From positions 1-14,652 of the forward strand of contig CBDUMN010000089.1 of the NCBI GenBank assembly GCA_965368335.1: a stretch of 14,652 nt of DNA, given 5' to 3'. The stretch is from CBDUMN01 sp965368335 (GTDB lineage: Bacteria > Pseudomonadota > Alphaproteobacteria > Rhodospirillales > JAPHRK01). The notes beneath the pieces were generated by a model. It searched no databases, was not told the origin of the DNA, and saw nothing but the letters and a program-made list of their open reading frames with translations. The position numbers and the translations under genes are program-made. This document shows, piece after piece, positions 6,396 to 14,470 of this stretch; positions within the stretch are counted from its first letter, which is position 1; each line of letters begins with the position of its first letter.

Positions 6396-7166
6396 GTGCC
6401 GTTGATTATTATTCAATCAGCCCGGACCGTATTCCTGCATGCAATCATAGTTTTGATTTGCACCATGAGTGGCGCCTCCTTAGCCAAGGCGGATCATTTG
6501 ACCGTCGCCTTCAGCTTTGCCAAACCACCCTACGTTTTCGCCGAAAAGTTGGAAGATACTTACGACACCCGAGGTATAGAGCTTGAGATCATGACCAAAG
6601 CCCTGGCCTTCAAGGGACATTCGTTCAAACCACTCTATACCACATACGAACGATTAAACGGCGAATTGCAAAGCGGACACGTTGATGCGGCCGCAACGGT
6701 GCGTCCGGAACTGGATAACATCTTCTATTCCAAAGAATTCGTTTATTTCCACAACTTCGCCATTACCCGAAAAAACGCCCTCCCAATGAAAGCCATGGGA
6801 GATTTGGTCGGGCGCTCTCTGGTCGCTTGGCAAGGAGCGACGAAAGACCTGGGCCCCGCTTTCGCCGCCGCCTCAAAACAAGCCAGTGTCTATAAAGAAA
6901 TTCCCGACCAGCAACGGCAGGTAAAACTATTTCTCAAAGAACGGGTCAACACCATCATTATCGATGGGTCTATCTTCAAGTTTTGGACGAGAGAAATGGG
7001 GGAAAACCCGAAGGATTTCACCTACAATTCTCTATTTGGCGGAAAAACCAGTTTTGTCGTCGGTTTCCGGTCGAAAAAACTGCGCGACGACTTTAATGCC
7101 GGGCTGGCGGAACTTCACGCTTCAGGCGAATACAAAGATATTTTCCGGCGCTTTATCGGAGGGTGA
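6396..7166 (+). CDS. Exported solute-binding protein, family 3 (type 2 periplasmic fold)
   Basis: This 256-residue protein resembles extracellular solute-binding family 3 proteins (amino-acid binding type). An N-terminal signal peptide is visible: a hydrophobic stretch over residues 11-26 and a likely signal peptidase site after AKA at about residue 32. The mature part begins DHLTVAF and shows the family pattern YDTRGIELEIMTKAL (bilobal fold entry), LQSGHVDAAATVRPE, and a C-terminal LRDDFNAGLAELHASGEYKDIFRRF. The start is a GTG at 6396 with GAAGGG eight bases upstream. No permease or ATPase gene is nearby, so it may be an orphan binding protein or act in sensing rather than ABC uptake. The ligand cannot be told from the sequence. 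Its stop directly abuts the stop of the convergent rhodanese gene. Confidence 0.85.
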   Translation: MPLIIIQSARTVFLHAIIVLICTMSGASLAKADHLTVAFSFAKPPYVFAEKLEDTYDTRGIELEIMTKALAFKGHSFKPLYTTYERLNGELQSGHVDAAATVRPELDNIFYSKEFVYFHNFAITRKNALPMKAMGDLVGRSLVAWQGATKDLGPAFAAASKQASVYKEIPDQQRQVKLFLKERVNTIIIDGSIFKFWTREMGENPKDFTYNSLFGGKTSFVVGFRSKKLRDDFNAGLAELHASGEYKDIFRRFIGG

Positions 7167-7493
7167 CTACAGGCCGCGCTTGGTTTCGTAGCCTGCCGAC
7201 CGCCAAGCCATAATGCCGCCTGCCAGATGAAAAACATCGGCTGCTTGAGGGACCGTCATGGCAAGCTGACCGCCATACATTCCCGTCCGGCTACCGGTAG
7301 CGCATTGAAACACCACCACCTTACCGGCATGAGCGGGAAGGCGGTCCGGCTGATAGGCCGAGAGCGGCATCAAATGGGCGGCATCAATCCGCTCCATCGC
7401 ATGCTCATTCGGCTCCCGCACATCAACCAGCACGGCGCTACCGTCATCCAGGTGACGCTTCAGAGTGTCGGGGTCCATATTTTTGATGTGCAT
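7167..7493 (-). CDS. Single-domain rhodanese-like protein
   Basis: This 108-residue protein is one rhodanese domain, the size of GlpE-type sulfurtransferases, and has no signal peptide, so it is probably cytoplasmic. The features are DVREPNEH at residues 24-31 (the typical acidic/Arg motif), and the six-residue active loop CATGSR with the catalytic C64 and R69, followed by T70. AGGIMAWRSAGY near the C-terminus is also typical. Such proteins carry persulfide sulfur to acceptors such as cyanide or thiols; the physiological acceptor is unknown. GGAG lies six bases upstream of the ATG at 7493. The exported GlcG/HbpS-family gene lies 68 bases upstream on the same strand, so the two may be co-transcribed. 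Confidence 0.92.
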   Translation of the reverse strand: MHIKNMDPDTLKRHLDDGSAVLVDVREPNEHAMERIDAAHLMPLSAYQPDRLPAHAGKVVVFQCATGSRTGMYGGQLAMTVPQAADVFHLAGGIMAWRSAGYETKRGL

Positions 7494-7561
7494 TTCCGTC
7501 TCCAGCTAGTTGGAAGCACACTACATAAGCAACCCCTAATGTGTTTTCAAGGCGCAGCGCC

Positions 7562-8068
7562 CTAAAAAGAGATATCGCCCTCAATTGCGCTGATTCCAGC
7601 CTGGGCGCAGGCATCATCCTTACTGCCGCCCGGCGCACCGGAAACACCAATACCGGCGACGATGGATCCCGCCGCCCGGACGGGCAAACCGCCTCCGACA
7701 AACAAAGCTTCCGGAATTCCAGACATCGTCGGCGGCACTTCTCCGCTCTTGATCAAGCCAACCATTTCCGAGGTGCCGGTTCTGAAGCTGACAGCCGTCC
7801 AGGCCTTGCCCATGGCGGTTTTGACGGTATGCGGTCCCGCAAAACGGTCACGCAGCACCACCTGGGCGTTTCCGCCTCGATCAACGACGGCCACGGCAAC
7901 CTGATAACCTGCATCACGACAATTTATTAATGCCGCCTGAGCGGCCTTGGTGGCAATTTTGAGCGTCAGAGACTTGCTGGAAAACATACTTTCTTCGGCT
8001 TGAGCGCCGGTCGCAAGCATCAGCCCCAACACCGCCCCACTCATTCCTTTCAAAATCAAATGCTTCAT
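7562..8068 (-). CDS. Exported GlcG/HbpS family protein (DUF336), putative heme-binding
   Basis: This 168-residue protein belongs to the GlcG/HbpS family. A signal peptide is clear: MKHLILK, a hydrophobic core to about residue 21, and a likely cleavage after AQA at residue 24, so the protein should be periplasmic. Family blocks seen are QVAVAVVDRGGNAQVVLRDRFAG split around the conserved VVDRGGN, then GGGLPVRAAGSIVAGIGVSG and the terminal GGSKDDACAQAGI. HbpS of Streptomyces binds heme and senses redox stress, but many relatives have no known ligand, so heme binding here is only a possibility. The start at 8068 has a strong GGGAGGGA site six bases upstream. The neighbour downstream is the rhodanese gene; upstream it is divergent from the P-type ATPase. 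Confidence 0.88.
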   Translation of the reverse strand: MKHLILKGMSGAVLGLMLATGAQAEESMFSSKSLTLKIATKAAQAALINCRDAGYQVAVAVVDRGGNAQVVLRDRFAGPHTVKTAMGKAWTAVSFRTGTSEMVGLIKSGEVPPTMSGIPEALFVGGGLPVRAAGSIVAGIGVSGAPGGSKDDACAQAGISAIEGDISF

Positions 8069-8157
8069 GATCTATCCCTCCCAATGAGTTTTCATCATAT
8101 ACGATGCCCTGCCACCCGGCATCTTGCAAGAAACATCCTGACAATTACCAGTTTTCC

Positions 8158-8185
8158 TTGTCGCAACAACCACTTATTGTATAAT
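8158..8185 (+). promoter_or_regulatory. Putative sigma70-type promoter for the P-type ATPase
   Basis: TTGTCG at 8158-8163 is followed by a 16-base spacer and a perfect TATAAT at 8180-8185. The -35 matches the TTGACA consensus at four of six positions. It lies 39 bases ahead of the ATG at 8225 in the divergent gap shared with the HbpS-like gene. The assignment rests on sequence alone. Confidence 0.55.
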
Positions 8186-8224
8186 TAAACTTTCTCGTCT
8201 CGCGTCCTTTCAAAGGGGTGGATC

Positions 8225-10891
8225 ATGCTTTCTGAGACGACAATTCATCACCACTGGCACGCAGTAACGCCTGATGACGTATATCGGAGGCTTGAAACCC
8301 GGCGCGAAGGACTAAGCGCCGAGGAAGTCACCGAACGACGCGCCCTTTTTGGCGAAAACACACTGCCCGAAGGAAAACGGGATGGGGTGTTGCTCGTTTA
8401 TCTACGGCAATTTACCAGCCCTCTGATCTATCTGCTACTGGCGGCCGCCATTGTATCCCTGATTATTGGCGAATGGACCGACGCCCTGTTCATCTTCACG
8501 GTTTTGCAGATCAATGCGATCATCGGCGCCATCCAGGAATGGAAGGCCGAAACCAGCGCTCAATCGCTCAAGCAACTTATTCAAAACTGGGTCGTCGCCG
8601 AGCGCGAGGGCATACGCTGCCAAATCAACAGCACCGAACTGGTGCCCGGCGACTTGGTGCACCTCGAATCGGGAGCCAAAGTTCCCGCCGACATGCGGCT
8701 CGTCGAAGCAACCGATCTGAAAATCGATGAATCTCTGCTCACCGGCGAATCCCTGCCCGCCAACAAAGAAGCCGGTGTCGTTCTAGCTGATGAAACGACT
8801 GTCGGCGACCGGCGTAATATGGCCTTCGCAGGCTCCACCGTTTTGACCGGGCGCGCACTGGGCATCGTCACCCAAACCGCCATTCATACCGAAGTAGGCC
8901 GCATCGCCCAGGCGCTTGTCAGTACCGAAAGCGCTAAACCACCGCTTATTCTTCGGCTCGAAAAATTCATTAAAGTGGTCGGCAGTCTCGTCGTCCTGGC
9001 CGTCATCCTTCTCGGTGTCGCTCAGTTTCTCAAAGGCATGGCGCTTGCTGAAATATTCTTCATCTCCGTCGCCCTTGCCGTCTCAGCCATTCCCGAGGGG
9101 CTACCAGTGGCAATCACCATCGCTCTCTCAGTCAGCAGCGCGCGCATGGCCAAGAAAAACGTTATCGTTCGCTCACTCCCCGCCGTCGAGGGCCTCGGCG
9201 CCTGCACGCTGATCGCCAGCGACAAAACCGGTACGCTCACCTGCAACGAACTAACCGCTAAAAAGGTGTTTCTCCCCGGTTACGGCCTTGTTGATATTGG
9301 CGGTGAAGGTTATCACCCGGAAGGAGAGATCGTCCTCGAAGGCCAAGCCATGCAGACCGCCGCCCGTGACCTGGCCGTCAGCGCCGCACTATGCAATGAA
9401 GCAACGTTTCGGCCCGCCAAGGAAGGGGGCTACGCCCACTTTGGCGATACGGTAGACGTCGCTTTTCTGGTGCTGGCTGCGAAAATGGGCATCGACCGGG
9501 AAACACTTATCGTCGACCATCCCGAACACGCGTTTATCCCCTTCGAAGCAAGCAATCGTTACGCGGCAAGCCTCAACGCCGATCAATCCGGCTCCACTCT
9601 CCACGTCAAAGGGGCCGCAGAAGTCATCTTACCGATGTGCGACAACATCGACCGCGGCGCAATGCTGCATGAAGCCGAAGAACTGGCCCATGCGGGCTAT
9701 CGCGTCCTGGCCGTGGCTCACGGCCATCACCGAGACGCCCCTCAAAACATCGATCCACACCAACTGAAACGGATGAAGTTTCTCGGTTTCGTCGGTCTTA
9801 TCGATCCAGTGCGCCCGGAAGTACCGGCTGCGGTCAAAGAATGTCAGGCTGCGGGGATCGACGTTCATATGGTAACCGGCGATCATCCGGGTACGGCGCT
9901 TGCCATTGCGAAACAACTGGGCACGGCGACTGAGCGCAACCAAGTCATGACCGGCTCCGAACTGGCCGACCTGATGAGTGATCCGGCTGACGCGGACGCG
10001 GCCATGGCTGAAACCAAGGTTTTTGCACGCGTCGAACCCGTTCAGAAGCTCGATATTGTCCAAGCCGCCCAACGTCAGGGGCACTTCGTCGCCGTCACCG
10101 GCGATGGCGTTAACGACGCCCCGGCGCTCAGGACCGCCCACATCGGTGTCGCCATGGGCAAGGACGGTACCGACGCGGCAAGAGGAGCCGCCGACCTGAT
10201 CCTCACCGATGATAATTTCGTCTCGATCGTTGCCGGCATCCGCGAAGGCAGAATCGCCTATGATAACGTTCGCAAAGTGGTCTATCTGCTGGTCAGCACC
10301 GGCGCTTCTGAGATCGTGCTGTTTGTCCTCGCGATTCTAAAAGGGCTGCCCCTCCCTCTATTCGCTGTACAGCTTCTGTGGCTCAATCTCGTAACCAACG
10401 GCTTGCAGCATGTCGGCTTGGCCTTCGAAAAAGGCGAACCGGGCGTACTGGCGCGTAAACCTCGCCCCCCGTCACAGCCCATCTTCGACCGCCGGATGAT
10501 TGAACAGGTCATCCTCTCCGGTGCTTTTATCGGCCTTGGGGCTTTTGTCTTTTTCGACTGGGCCTTAAGCGCTGGCTGGACCGAAGCCCAGGCCCGAAAC
10601 ATGCTCCTCCTCCTCATGGTTTGTTTTGAAAACGCTCATGTTTTCAACTGCCGCTCGGAAACTCGCTCAGTCACCCAGATGCCATTGTCGAGCAACTGGC
10701 TGCTGGTCGGCCTGACAGCCGCCGCCCAAGGCATTCATATCGCCGCTCTTTACATTCCCGGCGTCAACACAGTTTTGCAGGTCGAACCTCTTCCACCGGA
10801 AGCCTGGGCGACCGTCGTTCCCATTGCGCTTGGACTGGTTCTCATGATGGAGACTTATAAGGTCTATGCCCGCTGGTTCGATGCACGGTAG
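8225..10891 (+). CDS. P2-type cation-translocating ATPase
   Basis: This 888-residue inner-membrane pump has the full P-type layout: N-terminal cation-ATPase domain (about 10-75), M1-M2, actuator domain with TGES at 173-176, M3-M4 with PEGLP (E291), the phosphorylated aspartate D333 in DKTGTLT, a nucleotide-binding domain, TGDGVND (D627, D631), and six C-terminal membrane segments. It looks most like bacterial relatives of SERCA/PacL. The Ca2+ site is only partly kept: M5 has E696 (SERCA E771) but G693 where SERCA has N768, and M6 reads NLVTNG, so N725 replaces the Ca2+-binding D800. N721 and T724 are kept. The transported ion is therefore uncertain; Ca2+, Na+/K+ or H+ remain possible. AAAGGGG lies shortly before the ATG. 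The gene ends 39 bases before lptF. Confidence 0.93.
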   Translation: MLSETTIHHHWHAVTPDDVYRRLETRREGLSAEEVTERRALFGENTLPEGKRDGVLLVYLRQFTSPLIYLLLAAAIVSLIIGEWTDALFIFTVLQINAIIGAIQEWKAETSAQSLKQLIQNWVVAEREGIRCQINSTELVPGDLVHLESGAKVPADMRLVEATDLKIDESLLTGESLPANKEAGVVLADETTVGDRRNMAFAGSTVLTGRALGIVTQTAIHTEVGRIAQALVSTESAKPPLILRLEKFIKVVGSLVVLAVILLGVAQFLKGMALAEIFFISVALAVSAIPEGLPVAITIALSVSSARMAKKNVIVRSLPAVEGLGACTLIASDKTGTLTCNELTAKKVFLPGYGLVDIGGEGYHPEGEIVLEGQAMQTAARDLAVSAALCNEATFRPAKEGGYAHFGDTVDVAFLVLAAKMGIDRETLIVDHPEHAFIPFEASNRYAASLNADQSGSTLHVKGAAEVILPMCDNIDRGAMLHEAEELAHAGYRVLAVAHGHHRDAPQNIDPHQLKRMKFLGFVGLIDPVRPEVPAAVKECQAAGIDVHMVTGDHPGTALAIAKQLGTATERNQVMTGSELADLMSDPADADAAMAETKVFARVEPVQKLDIVQAAQRQGHFVAVTGDGVNDAPALRTAHIGVAMGKDGTDAARGAADLILTDDNFVSIVAGIREGRIAYDNVRKVVYLLVSTGASEIVLFVLAILKGLPLPLFAVQLLWLNLVTNGLQHVGLAFEKGEPGVLARKPRPPSQPIFDRRMIEQVILSGAFIGLGAFVFFDWALSAGWTEAQARNMLLLLMVCFENAHVFNCRSETRSVTQMPLSSNWLLVGLTAAAQGIHIAALYIPGVNTVLQVEPLPPEAWATVVPIALGLVLMMETYKVYARWFDAR

Positions 10892-10930
10892 AACTGGACG
10901 GCGGCCCCTGGTTGGGCGTAAAAGAAGGCC

Positions 10931-12064
10931 ATGAACAGCATCACCCGTTATATGTTCCGACAACTCGGCGTCGGCATGCTTTTGGTCGCCACGGGGCTGA
11001 CTTGCGTGATCTGGCTGACCCAGTCTCTGCGTTTCGTGGAACTGATCGTCAACCGGGGGCTTTCCGCAGGCGCATTCGCCTATCTTACGGTCTTGCTGCT
11101 ACCCAATTTTCTCACTTTGATTCTGCCCATCGCACTCTTCGCCGTTATCATTTTCTACTATACGAAGATGATCAATGATCGGGAACTTGTGGTCATGCGG
11201 GCGGCCGGCATGAGCCAATTCGCCATTGCAAAACCGGCTCTTATCCTGGCGACCATCGTCGCCTTGCTCAGCTTTGCGCTTAACTTCTATTTCCTGCCCA
11301 AGTCTTACCAACAGTTTAGAGATTTCCAGTGGGAAATTCGTTACAACTACTCCCATGTCCTGCTCCAGGAAGGCACCTTCAACACCATCAACAACAACGT
11401 CACCGTCTATGTGCGGGAGCGTACGCAATCGGGTGAATTGCTCGGCATTCTGGTGCATGACACACGAACCCCCGACAAGCCATCAACCATGATGGCCGAA
11501 CGCGGCGCCATGGTGGATACCGAAGACGGCGCACGGGTCATTATGTTCAATGGCAATCGTCAGATTGTCGACCAGAAGACGATGAAGATGTCGATCCTTT
11601 ACTTTGATCGCTATACCTTCAATTTAGAGTCCTCCCGAAAAGCCGCGCCGACACGATATCGCGAACCCCGCGAACGGATGGTCGACGAATTGTTCAATAT
11701 CGAAAAAGACAAGACCATCGCTAAAGACGATTATGGTGAATTCTGGGTCGAGGCGCACAACAGAATCGTTTCACCTCTCTACGCCTATACTTTCACGCTG
11801 ATTGCCCTGGCCTGCTTGATCTCCGGCCCATTCAACAGACGCGGACACGCCCAAAAGGTCAGCCTGGCGATCTTGCTAATGGTCTGCATGGAAACGATTA
11901 GCCTGGGCGTTCTTAATCTGGCGGCGAAGGAAATTAACCTAATTCCTCTGATTTACGCTACCGCACTCATCCCTGCAATAATCAGTTGGGTGATCATGTC
12001 GCGGCAACATATGGACCGATCAAAACAATTCCCTCTTCCCACCCGAAAAAGAAAGGAGGCGTGA
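10931..12064 (+). CDS. lptF: LPS export ABC transporter permease LptF
   Basis: This 377-residue inner-membrane protein is one of the two permeases of the LptB2FG complex, which extracts lipopolysaccharide from the inner membrane and pushes it along the LptC-A-D bridge. The YjgP/YjgQ family layout is visible: three N-terminal membrane segments, a periplasmic beta-jellyroll of about 170 residues (from around FLPKSYQQF to the EFWVEAHNR region), and three C-terminal segments. NDRELVVMRAAGMS at about 82-95 is the cytoplasmic coupling helix expected to contact LptB. The ATG at 10931 gives the usual start (ITRYMFRQ); AAGAAGG sits close, two bases ahead. The stop TGA overlaps the lptG ATG by one base, so the two are translationally coupled. 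Confidence 0.93.
   Translation: MNSITRYMFRQLGVGMLLVATGLTCVIWLTQSLRFVELIVNRGLSAGAFAYLTVLLLPNFLTLILPIALFAVIIFYYTKMINDRELVVMRAAGMSQFAIAKPALILATIVALLSFALNFYFLPKSYQQFRDFQWEIRYNYSHVLLQEGTFNTINNNVTVYVRERTQSGELLGILVHDTRTPDKPSTMMAERGAMVDTEDGARVIMFNGNRQIVDQKTMKMSILYFDRYTFNLESSRKAAPTRYREPRERMVDELFNIEKDKTIAKDDYGEFWVEAHNRIVSPLYAYTFTLIALACLISGPFNRRGHAQKVSLAILLMVCMETISLGVLNLAAKEINLIPLIYATALIPAIISWVIMSRQHMDRSKQFPLPTRKRKEA
12053..12059 (+). promoter_or_regulatory. Ribosome binding site for lptG, inside lptF
   Basis: AAGGAGG is a full Shine-Dalgarno match within the last codons of lptF, four bases before the ATG at 12064. It decides for that ATG over the GTG at 12061, which would be only one base away, and over the in-frame ATG at 11986 deep inside lptF. 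Confidence 0.8.
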
Positions 12065-13164
12065 TGAGATTATCAAGAACCCTTTCTTTCTACGTTGGGC
12101 GCCAGTTTTTTGCATCTTTCTTGATGCTGTTTGTCCTGTTTGTCGGCCTCATCCTGCTTTTCGATACGGTAGAACTACTACGCCGGGCGGCCTCCAAACC
12201 GGATGTCACGATAAGCATCATTCTGGAAATGTCTCTCCTGAAGCTTCCGCGAATGGCGGGGCAGTTGTTTCCTTTCGCCGTCCTTTTCGGCGGCATGATG
12301 ACATTTTGGCGGCTGACCCGCTCTCATGAGTTAGTCGTCTCTCGAGCGGCCGGCGTTTCCGCCTGGCAATTCATGGCTCCGGTGCTGGTCATCGCTGCGA
12401 TCATTGGCATCTTTCAGGTTTCGGTTTTCAATCCGATTTCCTCGGTTTTCCTTCTGCGCTTCGACCAATTGGAGGCCCGTTATCTGAAAGGCCAAACCAA
12501 TTTACTCGCTATTTCACCCACGGGGCTCTGGCTCCGCCAAGCCAATCTGGACGGCCAATCAGTCATTCACGCCAACACGGTTTTGCAGAAAGCACAGGAG
12601 GTGGAGCTCCAGGACGTCACAATTTTCGCCTTCCGCGGCGCAGATAGTTTTATCGAACGCATCCAAGCCAAAACCGGGCGTCTGGAAGACGGTTTCTGGC
12701 ATCTCAAGGATGTCGCCATCTTCAAACCCGAACAACCGATGCAAAGGTCCCCACAGCATCTGTTTGAAACGGACCTGACGGTCGGCAAAATCCAGGATAG
12801 CTTCGCCGCACCCGAAACCTTATCATTCTGGGAACTTCCCGCCTTTATTCGGACCCTTGAAAACTCCGGTTTTTCAGCCACTCGACACCGGCTCCACTGG
12901 CACAGCCTTTTAGCCGCACCGCTGCTGTTTTGCGCAATGGTTTTGATTGCCGCCACTTTTACGCTACGCCACGCAAGACGCGGCGGCATGCTGTTCGTCA
13001 TTTCCGGCGGCGTGATGACTGGATTTTTACTCTTTTTCTTCTCGGATCTGGTTTTCGCGCTGGGTCTTTCCGACAGTATTCCAGTAATCCTTGCCGCTTG
13101 GAGTCCCTCAGGCGTTTCGACCCTTTTGGGGCTTGCCATGCTGCTCCATCTAGAAGATGGTTAG
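12064..13164 (+). CDS. lptG: LPS export ABC transporter permease LptG
   Basis: This 366-residue protein is the partner of LptF in the LptB2FG lipopolysaccharide extractor. It has the same architecture: N-terminal membrane segments starting at RLSRTLSFYVGRQFF, the coupling helix SHELVVSRAAGVS at about 87-99, a periplasmic jellyroll in the middle, and three C-terminal membrane segments (LHWHSLLAAPLLFCAMVLI onward). Being second, after LptF, and with the FLMLFVLFVGLILLFDTVELLRR N-terminus split over M1, it is assigned to LptG. The start is fixed by a strong ribosome site at 12053-12059 and by the one-base overlap with the lptF stop. The surA start follows about ten bases after its stop. Confidence 0.92.
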   Translation: MRLSRTLSFYVGRQFFASFLMLFVLFVGLILLFDTVELLRRAASKPDVTISIILEMSLLKLPRMAGQLFPFAVLFGGMMTFWRLTRSHELVVSRAAGVSAWQFMAPVLVIAAIIGIFQVSVFNPISSVFLLRFDQLEARYLKGQTNLLAISPTGLWLRQANLDGQSVIHANTVLQKAQEVELQDVTIFAFRGADSFIERIQAKTGRLEDGFWHLKDVAIFKPEQPMQRSPQHLFETDLTVGKIQDSFAAPETLSFWELPAFIRTLENSGFSATRHRLHWHSLLAAPLLFCAMVLIAATFTLRHARRGGMLFVISGGVMTGFLLFFFSDLVFALGLSDSIPVILAAWSPSGVSTLLGLAMLLHLEDG

Positions 13165-13174
13165 AGGCTGCTCG

Positions 13175-14470
13175 ATGAATGGTAGAGATATGAAAATAAA
13201 AACTTTTGACATCCTCGCCACTGGCCTTTTTACATTAATCGCCTGTTTCCTGCCCCTTAAAGCCCAGGCGCAAGGCGCTATGAGCATCGCAGCCTTGGTT
13301 AACGACGAAGCAATTTCGGTTTACGATCTGGGCAACCGTATAGAGTTGGCCATTCTATCTGCTGGCCTTCCCCGAAACCGGGACGTTCAACGCAAACTCG
13401 CGCCACAAGTCTTACGTTCTCTAATCGATGAAAAACTTCAGCTTCAAGAAGCTGAGCGCCTTGGCATCAATGTGACGGACGCAATGTTGAAAAACGCGCT
13501 AACCGATATAGGCGACAAGAATCCGGACGCAAACGGGGATATATTAGGTTTTATCAAGGCCAGAGGAATCGACGAACAATCGATTATCGACCAAACCAAA
13601 GCGCAAATAGCATGGTACGGCGTCATTAACCGGGAAACCCGCCGAAAAGTAAAAATAAGCAAAGAAGAAATCGATGCCGAGTTAGCCCGAATTGAGGCAA
13701 ACAAGAAAAAACCTCAACGGCAGGTCTCAGAAATCTTCTTCGCCGTCAACGAGCCGGGAGACGAAAAGGAAACCCTGGCCCTGGCGAACCGGTTGCGGGA
13801 ACAATTGAATGCCGGAGCCAATTTCGGACGTTTGGCGGCCCAGTTCTCGCAAAGCCCTTCGGCGGCAACCCAAGGAAACCTCGGCTGGCTTTACGCCGGG
13901 CAGTTGGACCCCCGCCTGGAACAAACTTTAGGCGGAATGAAGCCCGGACAGATATCACAGCCAATCCGTACGCTATCGGGATATTATATCCTTAGGCTTG
14001 ACGGTGTTCGCAAGGCCGGATCGGAAGCCGCAAATAATGTCAAACTTCAACTCCAACAAGTGGTTTTAGCCGTTCCTGAAAAGGCCGATAAAAACATACG
14101 CGAAGGCCTCATGACGCAGGGCCGCAGCATCGCCCAGAAAGCGGCCAATTGTTCCGATATGGACGCTATCGGCAAAAAGGTCGGATCGCCTCTTTCCGGC
14201 AGCCTCGGAACCGTGATGGTCGGACAACTCCCCCCTGCTTTCCGCAACCTCGTCGAAAACCTTCCAATCAACCGAGCGAGCACACCGACCATGAGCGCCA
14301 ACGGCATCATGATCTTTATGGTCTGCTCGCGGGAAGCCGGGGTGGAAGAAAGCGAAGCCGCAAAACGGGCGCGCATCAAACGATCTTTGGAAAATGAGCG
14401 GCAGGAATTGCTTGCCCGGCAATTGATGCGTGACCTACATCGCTCAGCGATTATCGATATCCGGCTTTGA
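13175..14470 (+). CDS. surA: Periplasmic peptidyl-prolyl isomerase/chaperone SurA
   Basis: With the chosen start the protein has 431 residues. SurA escorts unfolded outer-membrane proteins, including LptD, through the periplasm. A signal peptide is visible: a short basic n-region (KIK), a hydrophobic core, and a likely cleavage after AQA. The chaperone N-domain begins IAALVNDEAISVYDL. One clear parvulin PPIase domain spans about 179-282 (QVSEIFF, LAAQFSQSPSA, GNLGWL, GYYILRL). A second parvulin-like part follows (about 294-388) and looks degenerate, as is usual in alphaproteobacterial SurA. The start at 13175 has AGAGG seven bases upstream. The ATG at 13190, directly before KIK, is the main alternative; the ATG at 13157 would overlap lptG and extend the signal peptide unnaturally. 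Being in line with lptFG fits a shared role in outer-membrane assembly. Confidence 0.9.
   Translation: MNGRDMKIKTFDILATGLFTLIACFLPLKAQAQGAMSIAALVNDEAISVYDLGNRIELAILSAGLPRNRDVQRKLAPQVLRSLIDEKLQLQEAERLGINVTDAMLKNALTDIGDKNPDANGDILGFIKARGIDEQSIIDQTKAQIAWYGVINRETRRKVKISKEEIDAELARIEANKKKPQRQVSEIFFAVNEPGDEKETLALANRLREQLNAGANFGRLAAQFSQSPSAATQGNLGWLYAGQLDPRLEQTLGGMKPGQISQPIRTLSGYYILRLDGVRKAGSEAANNVKLQLQQVVLAVPEKADKNIREGLMTQGRSIAQKAANCSDMDAIGKKVGSPLSGSLGTVMVGQLPPAFRNLVENLPINRASTPTMSANGIMIFMVCSREAGVEESEAAKRARIKRSLENERQELLARQLMRDLHRSAIIDIRL

Noticed and set aside
7551..7561. GGCGCAGCGCC palindrome just after the HbpS-like stop, as a terminator
   Set aside because: The stem is at most about four pairs with a three-base loop, and on the minus strand it is not followed by a T run.
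4614..8068. A glycolate oxidase (glc) locus, because both a GlcD-like and a GlcG-like protein occur
   Set aside because: The two genes are on opposite strands and far apart, no glcE or glcF is present, the GlcG-like protein is exported, and the flavoprotein motifs fit D-2-hydroxyglutarate dehydrogenase better.
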